Origin: Archivesica marissinica
Taxonomy: Eukaryota > Mollusca > Bivalvia > Venerida > Vesicomyidae
Direction: 5' to 3'
DNA length: 64,000 nucleotides
NCBI GenBank assembly: GCA_014843695.1
Contig: CM026404.1
Coordinates: forward strand, 59,536,725 to 59,600,724
Both the position numbers and the translations under genes were made by a program. This document shows, one piece after another, positions 34,301 through 49,300 of the stretch (position 1 is the first letter of the stretch; every line of letters begins with the position of its first letter). Below the pieces are notes generated by a model. It had not been told where the DNA came from. It ran no database searches and was given only the letters and a program-made list of their open reading frames with translations.

Positions 34301-37300
34301 AGTTAGTTACTTATGTCGCTATATTTACACAGTTAGTTACTTATGTCGCTATATTTACAGAGTTAGTTACTTATGTCGCTATATTTACACAGTTAGTTAC
34401 TTATGTCGCTATATTTACACAGTTAGTTACTTATGTCACTATATTTACAGTTAGTTACTTATGTCACTATATTTATAGAGTTAGTTACTTATGTCGCTAT
34501 ATTTACACAGTTAGTTACTTATGTCGCTATATTTACAGCGTTAGTTACTTATGTCACTATATTTACACAGTTAGTTACTTATGTCACTATATTTACAGTG
34601 AGTTACTTATGTCACTATATTTACACAGTTAGTTACTTATGTCACTATATTTACACAGTTAGTTACTTATGTCGCTATATTTACAGAGTTAGTTACTTAT
34701 GTCGCTATATTTACAGAGTTAGTTACTTATGTCGCTATATTTACAGAGTTAGTTACTTATGTCGCTATATTTACAGTTAGTTAGTTATGTCGCTATATTT
34801 ACAGAGTTAGTTACTTATGTCACTATATTTACAGAGTTAGTTACTTATGTCGCTATATTTACAGAGTTAGTTACTTATGTCACTATATTTACAGTTAGTT
34901 ACTTATGTTGCTATATTTACAGAGTTAATTACTTATGTCGCTATATTTACAGAGTTAGTTACTTATGTCGCTATATTTACACAGTTAGTTACTTATGTCG
35001 CTATATTTACAGAGTTAGTTACTTATGTCGCTATATTTACACAGTTAGTTACTTATGTCGCTATATTTACAGAGTTAGTTACTTATGTCGCTATATTTAT
35101 AGTTAGTTACTTATGTCGCTATATTTACAGTTAGTTACTTATGTCGCTATATTTACAGAGTTAGTTACTTATGTCGCTATATTTATAGTTAGTTACTTAT
35201 GTCACTATATTTACAGAGTTAGTTACTTATGTCGCTATATTTACAGAGACAGTTACTTATGTCACTATATTTACAGAGTTAGTTACTTATGTCGCTATAT
35301 TTACAGTTAGTTACTTATGTCGCTATATTTACAGAGTTAATTACTTATGTCGCTATATTTACAGAGTTAGTTACTTATGTCGCTATATTTACAGAGTTAG
35401 TTACTTATGTCGCTATATTTACACAGTTAGTTACTTATGTCACTATATTTACAGAGTTAGTTACTTATGTCGCTATATTTACAGAGTTAGTTACTTATGT
35501 CGCTATATTTACACAGTTGTTACTTATGTCGCTATATTTACAGAGTTAGTTACTTATGTCGCTATATTTACAATATATGTCGCTATATTTACAGAGTTAG
35601 TTACTTATGTCGCTATATTTACAGAGTTAGTTACTTATGTCGCTATATTTACAGAGTTAGTTACTTATGTCGCTATATTTACAGAGTTAGTTACTTATGT
35701 CGCTATGCTTACACAGTTAGTTACTTATGCCGCTATATTTACAGAGTTATATGGGTTTGACATCATGATTGATGATAATTTGAAACCATGGGTGCTAGAA
35801 GTCAATCTCTCTCCTTCACTTGCCTGGTAAGATTTTTCCTATGTTAACCGTCGGTGCTAGATTTGAACCCTTGACTGTCACCAGGTTGGTAGTGGCATTC
35901 ATAACTCAACCACTGAATCCACCGAGACCACTGAGCAGATCCAAATAATATTTGGTGTGATGTTTCTTGGTACTGACCTTTTGATATTTTGTTGTTGACG
36001 ATATCGATTAACTATAAAGGGTGATTGTGGTGCTCCATTTTCAAATGACATGAGCAATTGTCATGCAAGATGTCAAATGACCTGAGCAATTGTCATGCAA
36101 GATGTCAAATGACCTGAGCAATTGTCAGGCAAGCTTTCAAATCACCTGAGCAATTGTCAGGCAAGCTTTCAAATGACCTGAGTGTGTTTTACGCTTATTT
36201 ATCGTCGCTACCGGTTGCCCATATGAGCGACAGCTCCTGAAGAGATTAGTAATTTTAGATTTTTGGAGGATAGTGCAATGATACAGACAGAGACCCATTC
36301 CAGAGTGTATAGCACCGACACGAGACCTTGGTTTAACGTCCCATCTGAAAGACTGTTAATTTTATTAGGGTCAGACGGGGTATCGAACCTGCGATCCCTG
36401 GATTACCAGTCCAGCATGTTACCACTGGACTACAGATCCATCTGTATATGACCTGAGCAATTGTCAGGCAAGCTTTCAAATGACCTGAGCAATTGTCAGG
36501 CAAGCTTTCAAATGACCTGAGCAATTGTCAGGCAAGCTTTCAAATGACCTGAGCAATTGTCAGGCAAGCTTTCAAATGACCTGAGCAATTGTCAGGCAAG
36601 CTTTCAAATCACCTTAGCAATTGTCAGGCAAGCTTTCAAATCACCATAGCAATTGTCAGGTAAGCTTTCAAATGACCTGAGCAATTGTCAGGCAAGCTTT
36701 CAAATCACATGAGCAATTGTCAGGCAAGCTTTCAAATCACCTGAGCAATTGTCAGACAAGCTTTCAAATCACTTGAGCAATTGTCAGACAAGCTTCTGTG
36801 AGAGCAGGAATATCCTGCACCTGTCCTACATTATCCATTAACAATGGTATTCATAGGACTTCTCCTCATGAACCACTGGACCACGTCAGCAGTATCTGTG
36901 AAGTAAACTTTACTGTAGGGCACTGTGAGTGACAGGAGGACACCACAGACGGATCTGTAGTCCAGTGGTAACAAGCTGGACTGTTATTCCAGGGATCGCA
37001 TGTTTGATCCCCCGTCTGGCCCATAATAAAATTAACAGTCTTTCAGATGGAACGTTAAACCGAGGTCTTGTGTCGGTGCTTTACACCGTGCACGTAGAAG
37101 AACCAGAGGAGACTCTGGAATGGGTCTCTGTCTGTATCATTGCACTATTCTCCAAAAATCTAAAATGTCTAATCTCTTCAGGAGCGTCTTGAATGGCCCG
37201 CAATGAAGTATATTTTATAAAAATTGATTTTAGTTGTTTTCATTCCGTGTTTATGAAGATCTGCCTGTCCGTTTGTTCTGTAGTGAGCGAATGAAGATTT

Positions 37301-40300
37301 TATTGTGCATTTAAATTTCGTTAAGTTTCATTTATAATTAAAATTGTTGTACTGTTGGTTAATGTCTTATGAAACCAGTTGCATTATCATGTTTGCCTTG
37401 TGAGAGGAATTGTGTCGAGACAGGATCACAGATTGCTACAAACTTTACCAAGTTTTATCAAAAGGGGTCATTGAGGAAAAAACCAAGCCGAGTTAAAGGG
37501 AACCAATAGGAATATTGCCAAATGTTGACAGTAGCACCATGCAACAGTCTACGTCACTACATTAACCTAAACAATACTAAATTCAAATGAGACTTCTGTT
37601 AACTTAATAAGAATGCTTCAATAAACCTCCTCTCATGAACCAATGCTACGAATGTTGCCAATTTTTGCTTATACAAAGATATTTTAGCTCAATTGCGAAA
37701 CAAGTTATTGCAACTTATATTAATCACTCTTGAGACCTCATTCCTAATGAAATCCATCGCCACGAGGGAGAGAGAATAGGCAACGTTGAATTTGAATGCT
37801 TTGCCTAAGGACACAATCATAATGGCTCCAGCGGGGCTATAACTCCGGGCCTTTTGCACCTGAAACAAATGCGCTACTACTGCATTATCACGACTTCCAC
37901 AAAGACAAGACAATACTTAATTCTTAAACAACGACCAGATATAAGATGATACTTTTTGCATTGTGTATGATTATCCTGATGAATGAATATGGCAATGTGG
38001 AATTTAAATGCGTTGCCTAAGGGCACAATCATAAGGGCTACAACTGGGCATGAACTCGGAAGGTGGGTGGCCCTTTCGCACCTGAAGCGACCGCTAACAC
38101 TGCGCTATCACGACGAGGATTATTGCCAATTTTGGTCTGTTGTATCCCTACAACAATCTCGACCAAATTTGTTCTATAGGCTCACTGGGTTCAAATACTA
38201 GGTCACTAGGTCAGGTTAAAGGGAAGCCTTTAAGAGGCTTGTTCTCTTGAACCAATAGTAGAAATGCTTGCATTTGGTCATTGGTATCCTTCCAGCAATC
38301 TCTAATAAGTTTGTGAGGTCTGCCTCTGTGGTCGAGTGGTTAAGGTCGCAGACTTGTATACCACTGTAACCTATCATCACTGATGGTCACGGGTTCGAGC
38401 CCCGCTCAGACCGTGTCTCATTTATATGAAATAGAAGTTGGCAGTTTCTTACGGAGGTTGGTGCACCCAAGTACTGGTTAACCGCTGGAGCCTGCCCAGG
38501 AAAGGTGTTGTTAGGTAAACTGCCCGCCGGCGATATAGCCCAAAATGGTGCTGATGCAGGCGTAAAACCCGAAATATAACATAACTAACAAGATTGTTCA
38601 AATTGTGTTCATGGGGTCACAAACTATGTCACAAGGTCAACTTATACACATTAAAACGGCTTCATCTCAACAACCAATAGTAGGAATGATGCAAAATTGT
38701 GTCTGCATTGTTTACATATACAAAAACCTATCCTAAGTTTGTTGAAATGTGGGTCATTGGGATCGAAATCTCGGTCACTAGGTCAGCTTAAAGGGGAACT
38801 GTTAAACAAAATGTTCACCTGACCCAATTTGTATGAATTTTACCAAAATTTGTTCTGTGGTATGTATTTATACAGTAAAATGTGACAAATGTGTAGATCG
38901 TGGGTCACCTGGTTGAAACGAGTCACATGCAGGATTTAGAAGCTATGCTATTGTCCATGTTACCATACATAAACTTGAGGTAGCAGATTTGCAAAACATT
39001 TGTAGATTTGATGAATTTATGTTGGTTTGTACACATTGTGTGTGATGCTGAGACATGATGCATGTATGTTTCAGTGACAGCCCGTTGGACATGAAGATCA
39101 AGGGTAACATGTTATGTGATCTATTCAGCATGACGGGTACGTATCCTTCTGTCAACTTACAGTCATTATTTAATCTTGGCTGTCCAATTAGCGCAGTGGT
39201 TAGTGCACTCGCTTCTCACCAATGCAACCCGGGTTCGATCCTCATACCGGGAAGTATGTGAGATGGTACGGTGGTCGCCAGATCGGACAGATGAGTTTTC
39301 TCCGGTTGCTCTGATTTCCTCCCACACGAATGAACACATTTACGCTTTCATCCGCGCCAACGAGAGTGATTAATGTAAGTTGTTAAAATAAATCAAGTTT
39401 AGACTTAATCTCACATGTTTTTGAATGATGTGATTGATATTACTGTTATCAAGCAATTTAATTATGCCTCCATTCGAACACTTTTGGGGTGTATTGCTTT
39501 GATAAAAAATACCGGGTGCTCATGCATAATTCATATATGCACGAATTTTAGGCGCATAAACAAATAGCCAGCTTGCCTTTAAACCCCTTCTGGATGAATA
39601 TTTTAGCCCATAAATAAAATGTTTGTACGTTCGTCCGAAGCCATGGCCCAGTTATCAGTAACCAATGAATCTTATGAAACTTATAAACTTATAAATATGC
39701 ATCGCCGTAGTTTGGTGATGCACGTAACGTACACTTTTCTCCAGAATTGACACAGAAACACAATAGTTATTACCCTTTAAATTGACAAATTTGTCCGTCC
39801 AGCGGCAGTTCGGCGAGGTATATCAATTTATCAAATTTTCTTGTTATCATTACAGGTATAATATATGCTGTGATCGTTATTTATAGGTATTATATGTCAT
39901 GATCATTGTTTATATGTATTATATGTCATGATTAGGGATGGCAACGAATGGTGATTGTGATATTCGAATATTCAGATGATCTTCCGAACGAATATTCGAA
40001 TATTCGCAAATTTCTCCAACTTTCGATTTCCACTACAGTTAGTAGTAAAACAAATGCTTCTCAGTTTGTGTCCCGTCAAATAGACTGCATTAATCAATTA
40101 GTGACCCCTGTAAGGTGTGAACAACATGTCATCACCCTCCTTTGTTATTTGGAGCCAAATCGCGATGACATTTCGCACCTTCGGGCACGCATTGGGTCAT
40201 TCATTGTTTTCGAAACTTAATTGATTGAAATTTAAACAAACATATATATCCTTTTAAGTTATGATTTAACTGCAATTGATTAAAATTTGATTTGAATTTT

Positions 40301-43300
40301 TTTTTTAATATTCGAATATGGTTTTAATATTCGAATATTCGGACGTTCGTTGCCATCCCTAGTCATGATCATTGTTTATAGGTATTATATGTCATGATCA
40401 TTGTTTATAGGTATTATATGTCATGATCATTGTTTATAGGTATTATATGTCATGATCATTGTTTATAGGTATTATATGTCATGATCATTGTTTATAGGTA
40501 TTATATGTCATGATCATTGCTTATAGGTATTATATGTCATGATCATTGTTTATAGGTATTATATGTCATGATCATTGTTTATAGGTATTATATGTCATGA
40601 TCATTGTTTATAGGTATTATATGTCATGATCATTGTTTATAGGTATTATATGTCATGATCATTGTTTATAGGTATTATATGTCATGATCATTGTTTATAG
40701 GTATTATATGTCATGATCATTGTTTATAGGTATTATATGTCATGATCATTGTTTATAGGTATTATATGTCATGATCATTGTTTATAGGTATTATATGTCA
40801 TGATCATTGCTTATAGGTATTATATGTCATGATCATTGTTTATATGTATTATATGTCATGATCATTGCTTATAGGTATTATATGTCATGATCATTGCTTA
40901 TAGGTATTATATGTCATGATCATTGCTTATAGGTATTATATGTCATGATCATTGTTTATAGGTATTATATGTCATGATCATTGCTTATATGTATTATATG
41001 TCATGATCATTGTTTATATGTATTATATGTCATGATCATTGCTTATAGGTATTATATGTCATGATCATTGTTTATATGTATTATATGTCATGATCATTGC
41101 TTATAGGTATTATATGTCATGATCATTGTTTATAGGTATTATATGTCATGATCATTGTTTATAGGTATTATATGTCATGATCATTGCTTATAGGTATTAT
41201 ATGTCATGATCATTGTTTATAGGTATTATATGTCATGATCATTGTTTATATGTATTATATGTCATGATCATTGTTTATAGGTATTATATGTCATGATCAT
41301 TGTTTATATGTATTATATGTCATGATCATTGTTTATAGGTATTATATGTCATGATCATTGCTTATAGGTATTATATGTCATGATCATTGTTTATAGGTAT
41401 TATATGTCATGATCATTGTTTATAGGTATTATATGTCATGATCATTGCTTATAGGTATTATATGTCATGATCATTGCTTATAGGTATTATATGTCATGAT
41501 CCGATGATGCGAACGCTACAGCAGAGTAGAAGAAACCAGGATGTAACTTCAAAGATGGCAGCCAGAGCAAAGGTAGTGTGTGGGACATGTCTCTATATTC
41601 CTATAGCAATAAAGTTCAAGGTTGTTTAAAAGACACTAGCACACACTGCATTGTAACCGTGTAAATTATAAATCGATAGTTCATAACCATATGTACACTA
41701 TAGAGCTCGAGTTAAGCTGACAGTGGAAGTCGTGATAGCGCAGTGGATGCGCGTTCGCTTCAGGTGCGAAAGGTCCGGAGTTCGAGCCCCGCTGGAGCCG
41801 TTACGATAGTGCCCTTAGGCAAGGCATTTAAATTCCACATTGCCTCTTCTCTCCTTCATGGCGATGGATTCCATCAGGAATGAGGTCTCGAGAGTGATTA
41901 ATATAAGTTGAAAGAACTTGTTTCGCAATCGAGCTAAAATAAATTTGTATAAAAAAGTTAAGCTGACCTACACAGTCATGTATTACAATGTAGAAGATTC
42001 TTCATGGTCACGGGCTGGTGTTTATTGCACACTTTTGGATTGTGATAGTGTTTTATATAATTTCAAGATCATATGATAATAAACAAGATGTTTTTTTGTC
42101 ATATGCATCGCTACTTCATTTTGCATTTTATGCAATCATTTTGATACTGGATGAATTATTAAACAAAAATGAAAAGTTTATATATCACAAGTTCCAATGA
42201 GATAATGGATAAATCTAAGGTGTGCATATACCAATTCATGGATAAATCTAAGGTGTGCATATACCAATTCATGGATAAATCTAAGGTGTGCATATACCAA
42301 TTCATGGATAAATCTAAGGTGTGCATATACCAATTCATGGATAAATCTAAGGTGTGCATATACCAATTCATGGATAAATCTAAGGTGTGCATATACCAAT
42401 TCATGGATAAATCTAAGGTGTGCATATACCAATTCATGGATAAATCTAAGGTGTGCATATACCAATTCATGGATAAATCTAAGGTGTGCATATACCAATT
42501 CATGGATAAATCTAAGGTGTGCATATACCAATTCATGGATAAATCTAAGGTTTGCATATACCAATTTATGGGTAAATCTAAGGTTTACATATACCAATTT
42601 ATGGATAAATCTAAGGTATGCCTATACCAATTTATGGATAAATCTAAGGTTTGCATATACCAAGTCATGGATAAATCTAAGGTTTATATATACCAAGTCA
42701 TTTATAAATCTAAGGTATGCCTATACCAATTCATGGATAAATCTAAGGTTTACATATACCAATTTATGGGTAAATCTAAGGTTTGCATATACCAAGTCAT
42801 GGATAAATCTAAGGTTTACATATACCAAGTCATGGATAAATCTAAGGTATGCCTATACCAATTTATGGATAAATCTAAGGTTTGCATATACCAATTTATG
42901 GGTAAATCTAATGTTTACATATACCAATTTATGGGTAAATTAAGGTTTGCATATACCAATTTATGGGTAAATCTAAGGTTTACATATACCAATTTATGGA
43001 TAAATCTAAGGTTTACATAAACCAATTTATGGGTAAATCTAAGGTTTACATATACCAATTATGGATAAATCTAAGGTTTACATATACCAATTTATGGGTA
43101 AATCTAAGGTTTACATATATCAATTTATGGGTAAATCTAAGGTTTACATATACCAATTTATGGGTAAATCTAAGGTTTACATATACCAATTTATGGATAA
43201 ATCTAAGGTTTACATAAACCAATTTATGGGTAAATCTAAGGTTTACATATACCAATTCATGGATAAATCTAAGGTTTACATAAACCAATTTATGGGTAAA

Positions 43301-46300
43301 TCTAAGGTTTACATATACCAATTCATGGATAAATCTAAGGTTTACATATACCAATTTATGGGTAAATCTAAGGTTTACATATACCAATTTATGGGTAAAT
43401 CTAAGGTTTACATATACCAATTTATGGGTAAATCTAAGGTTTACATATACCAATTCATGGATAAATCTAAGGTTTACATATACCAATTTATGGGTAAATC
43501 TAAGGTTTGCATATACCCACTTATAATATCACTGTATGACTTTATCTATAAATAAATCAATACAGTAGTTTTTGTCTTCATCATCATCCATCATCCACCA
43601 TCATCATCCATCCACCACCATTCATCATTATCATCCATTATCCACCATCATCATTCATCATCATCATCCACCACCATTCATCACTATCATCAGTATCTCC
43701 ATCACCATGATCATTCATCACCAGATTCACGATCATCATTTATGATCATCAATCATCATCATTCATCAGCATTCATCAGCATCCATCATCATCATCCACC
43801 ATCATCATCATCCACCATCATCATCCACCATCATCATTCATCATCATCATCCACCACCATTCATCACTATCATCAGTATCTCCATCACCATGATCATTCA
43901 TCATCATAGTCCCAATCATCATCCACCATCATCATTCATCATCAATCATCATCCACCACCATTCATCACTATCATCAGTATCTGCATCACCATGATCATT
44001 CATCATCATAGTCCCAATCATCATCCACCATCATCATTCATCATCAATCATCATCCACCATCATCATTCATCATCAATCATCATTCATCATCATCATGGT
44101 AGCAAGCTATAAAGTACTATACATGTAATGATAAGATGAACAATTCTGCAGTTTCATCCATTGATGCTAGTGGACATTTTCACTGTATATATACATATGT
44201 TATTAATTCCATTTTGATGATGTTTATATGTGCAGAAAAACAGGGTTTGGTATGAAATATTGGTGAGAATTTCTCTATAAAGATCATCATGTTATTTATT
44301 TTATTTAGCAGATCTTGTGTGGGTTTATTCACACATCATATTGGGGTGATTTCTTTTGTATTGGAAGGTTTTATGATGGTTTCCCAAAGAATTAAACAAA
44401 TTATCTGATTTTATGACAGTTTATTTCATTTTTGCAAATATAATATTTTTTCAGAATATTCGAATACTGGAATAGTATTCGGATATTCGGATATCCGAGC
44501 GAATATTCGAATATTTGTTGACATCCCTACTTTTCTTTCAATATACCAATAAAAATTCTTGTAAGAGTACACAAATGTAGTAGCAGATCTTTTGTGTTCT
44601 GTGTAGATATACCTGCAGCGTACAATTCAGAACCCTTTGGATAGCATTCCAACAAGCACAGTTGTAGCCAGTGTAAAGATGTATCTGGTCTCCACTCTAG
44701 TGTGCATTTTTCTAGATTTTCTCTTTTCAGATTTTTATTTTCCTTTACAGTGCATTGAAATTGCTTATGTATATATATCTCCTGTGTGTCGTAGACTTAT
44801 AATTGCAACTTCCTGCTATGTCCCTGTTCTGATTGGCTAATTGAGCTCATGTGATCGCCGTTTATAACCCGATGAACCGCAAACTTATTCTATTCTCTCA
44901 GTATCCAAAATGATTATAATATTTAATTGTAACTATAACGATTGAATGGTCTTTTTCATCGAGGTATGAAATGTTACTTTTTTACACCTAATTTGTTCTA
45001 ATAAAATATTCTATTTTTGTGCAAATTAGGTTTAAAAAGTTAACATTTCATACCTCAATAAAAAGCAGAAAAAGAACATTTAACTGTTAAAGCGACACTA
45101 CATCGATGAAAAAGCAAATATCCACAGAATGTAATTTCCTATAATATGGTATCATTTTTATTCAAATAAATATAACAGAATCTGAGTATTTCAACTAATA
45201 AACATGCGTCGTATACGACGTTTGTTGACATAACAAATCAATGCAAATATGGTCAATATACATGGATAATACAACGCGTGTATCATGAATAGCATGATTT
45301 ATGGTACGTATTTACCGTTATATTTCGCATTTGTGCTTGTGCATATTTGTTTTTCCAGTGATCAGGTTTAAATTATCTCAAAACTACAGTATAACGCTTG
45401 GTTGACCATTATAAATATGAAATCCTACTTTCACTTTTGAGAGTTTGTAGACCACAAGAACGCTTGTTTATTGATTGAAAATTAGTGTTCGAATTATTTC
45501 GAAAGAATTTATAGTATTTTATACGTAAAATGTTGTTTTTTTAGTTTTTTTTGCAATGTAATGTCACTTTAATTAAACTTTTAATCAAGCATCTAAATCA
45601 AGTTTTAAATGTTCAGTTTGGTTTTGTTTGTGATGAACCCTGTCCACGTCGTTTGAAGTTGGTTTGTTTGTGATGAACCCTGTCCACGTCGTTTGAAGTT
45701 GGTTTGTTTGTGATGAACCCTGTCCACGTCGTTTGAAGTTGGTTTGTTTGTGATGAACCCTGTCCACGTCGTTTGAAGTTGGTTTGTTTGTGATGAACCC
45801 TGTCCACGTCGTTTGAAGTTTGGTTTGTTTATGATGAACCCTGTCCACGTCGTTTGAAGTTTGGTTTGTTTGTGATGAACCCTGTCCACGTCGTTTGAAG
45901 TTTGGTTTGTTTGTGATGAACCCTGTCCACGTCGTTTGAAGTTTGGTTTGTTTGTGATGAACCCTGTCCACGTCGTTTGAAGTTTGGTTTGTTTATGATG
46001 AACCCTGTCCACGTCGTTTGAAGTTGGTTTGTTTGTGATGAACCCTATCCACGTCGTTTGAAGTTTGGTTTGTTTATGATGAACCCTGTCCACGTCGTTT
46101 GAAGTTGGTTTGTTTGTGATGAACCCTATCCACGTCGTTTGAAGTTTGGTTTGTTTATGATGAACCCTGTCCACGTCGTTTGAAGTTTGGTTTGTTTGTG
46201 ATGAACCCTGTCCACGTCGTATGAAGTTTGGTTTGTTTGCGATGAACCCTGTCCACGTCGTATGAAGTTTGGTTTGTTTGCGATGAACCCTGTCCACGTC

Positions 46301-49300
46301 GTATGAAGTTTGGTTTGTTTGTGATGAACCCTGTCCACGTCGTTTGAAGTTTGGTTTGTTTGCGATGAACCCTGTCCACGTCGTATGAAGTTTGGTTTGT
46401 TTATGATGAACCCTGTCCACGTTGTATGAAGTTTGGTTTGTTTGCGATGAACCCTGTCCACGTCGTATGAAGTTTGGTTTGTTTATGATGAACCCTGTCC
46501 ACGTTGTATGAATTGTTTCTATCTATTGCTACTGAGAAACTGAATAGTAGACACTGGTAACCAATCAGAGATATTGAAACTGAGAACAATATTCACCAGT
46601 AAACAATTGGAAATCTTGTAAGGGAAAACTACCGCCTTATGACCTAGAGAGATATCTTCTCACTCACCACCAATGAAAACAGTTTGTGCGTGTTCTGTAA
46701 CCAATCAGAACACTCGAAACTGAAATTGACGTTGAGGAAAACTACTGCCTTATAACCTAGAGAGATATCTTCTCACTCACCACCAATGAAAACAGTTTGT
46801 GCGTGTTCTGTAACCAATCGGAACACTCAAGACTGAAATTGCCTTTGAAAAAAACTACTGCCTTATAATCTAGAGAGATATCTGCTCACTCACCAACTCA
46901 CCGCCAATAAAAACAGTTTGTACGTGTTCTGTATCCAATCAGAACACTCGAGACTGAAATAGCCTTTGAGGACAGGGTTTATGAACCAATGAAAACAGTT
47001 TGTGTATGTTCCGTAACCAATCAGAACACTCAAGACTGAAATTGCCTTTGAGGACAGGGTTTATGAACCAATGAAAACAGTTTGTGTATGTTCAGTAACC
47101 AATCAGAACACTCAAGACTGAAATTGCCTTTGAGGACAGGGTTTATGAACCAATGAAAACAGTTTATGTATGTTCTGTAACCAATCAGAACACTCGATAC
47201 TGAAATTGCCTTTGAGGACAGGGTTTATGAACCAATGAAAACAGTTTGTGTATGTTCAGTAACCAATCAGAACACTCAAGACTGAAATTGCCTTTGAGGA
47301 CAGGGTTTATGAACCAATGAAAACAGTTTATGTATGTTCTGTAACCAATCAGAACACTCGATACTGAAATTGCCTTTGAGGACAGGGTTTATGAACCAAT
47401 GAAAACAGTTTGTGTATGTTCAGTAACCAATCAGAACACTCAAGACTGAAATTGCCTTTGAGGACAGGGTTTATGAACCAATGAAAACAGTTTATGTATG
47501 TTCTGTAACCAATCAGAACACTCGATACTGAAATTGCCTTTGAGGACAGGGTTTATGAACCAATGAAAACAGTTTGTGTATGTTCAGTAACCAATCAGAA
47601 CACTCAAGACTGAAATTGCCTTTGAGGACAGGGTTTATGAACCAATGAAAACAGTTTGTGTATGTTCTGTATCCAATCAGAACACTCGATACTGAAATTG
47701 CCTTTGAGGACAGGGTTTATGAAACAATGAAAACAGTTTGTGTATGTTCAGTAACCAATCAGAACACTCAAGACTGAAATTGCCATTGAGGACAGGTTTT
47801 ATGAACCAATGAAAACAGTTTATGTATGTTTCGTAACCAATCAGAACACTCGATACTGAAATTGCCTTTGAGGACAGGGTTTATGAACCAATGAAAACAG
47901 TTTGTGTATGTTTTGTAACCAATCAGAACACTCAAGACTGAAATTGCCTTTGAGGATAGGGTTTATGAACCAATGAAAACAGTTTGTGTATGTTCCGTAA
48001 CCAATCAGAACACTCAAGACTGAAATTGCCTTTGAGGACAGGGTTTATGAACCAATGAAAACAGTTTGTGTATGTTCCGTAACCAATCAGAACACTCAAG
48101 ACTGAAATTGCCTTTGAGGACAGGGTTTATGAACCAATGAAAACAGTTTGTGTATGTTCCGTAACCAATCAGAACACTCAAGACTGAAATTGCCTTTGAG
48201 GACAGGGTTTATGAACCAATGAAAACAGTTTGTGTATGTTCCGTAACCAATCAGAACACTCAAGACTGAAATTGCCTTTGAGGACAGGGTTTATGAACCA
48301 ATGAAAACAGTTTGTATATGTTCCGTAACCAATCAGAACACTCGATACTGAAATTGCCTTTGAGGACAGGGTTTATGAACCAATGAAAACAGTTTGTGTA
48401 TGTTCCGTAACCAATCAGAACACTGATATGAAGACTGAAATTGCCTTTGAGGACAGGGTTTATGAACCAATGAAAACAGTTTGTGTATGTTCCGTAACCA
48501 ATCAGAACACTCAAGACTGAAATTGCCTTTGAGGACAGGGTTTATGAACCAATGAAAACAGTTTGTGTATGTTCCGTAACCAATCAGAACACTCAAGACT
48601 GAAATTGCCTTTGAGGACAGGGTTTATGAACCAATGAAAACAGTTTGTGTATGTTCCGTAACCAATCAGAACACTCAAGACTGAAATTGCCTTTGAGGAC
48701 AGGGTTTATGAACCAATGAAAACAGTTTGTGTATGTTCCGTAACCAATCAGAACACTCAAGACTGAAATTGCCTTTGAGGACAGGGTTTATGAACCAATG
48801 AAAACAGTTTGTGTATGTTCCGTAACCAATCAGAACACTCAAGACTGAAATTGCCTTTGAGGACAGGGTTTATGAACCAATGAAAACAGTTTGTATATGT
48901 TCCGTAACCAATCAGAACACTCGAGACTGAAATTGCCTTTGAGGACAGGGTTTATGAACCAATGAAAACAGTGTATGTTCCGTAACCAATCAGAACACTC
49001 AAGACTGAAATGGCCTTTGAGGACAGGGTTTATGAACCAATGAAAACAGTTTGTGTATGTTCCGTAACCAATCAGAACACTCGAGACTGAAATTGCCTTT
49101 GAGGACAGGGTTTATGAACCAATGAAAACAGTTTGTGTATGTTCCGTAACCAATCAGAACACTCAAGACTGAAATGGCCTTTGAGGACAGGGTTTATGAA
49201 CCAATGAAAACAGTTTGTGTATGTTCTGTAACCAATCAGAACACTCGAGACTGAAATTGCCTTTGAGGACAGGGTTTATGAACCAATGAAAACAGTTTGT

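Noticed and set aside
39948..40220. 90-codon frame inside the hAT-like element
   Set aside because: No transposase motif visible; the element is short and non-autonomous.
42169..43555. 283-codon frame of [11 protein letters not shown] repeats
   Set aside because: 33-bp intronic minisatellite between TTLL5 exons c13 and c14; both strands are open for the same trivial reason.
45585..46589. 271-codon minus-strand frame ([14 protein letters not shown] repeats)
   Set aside because: By-product of a 40/41-bp array; frames change whenever the unit length changes.
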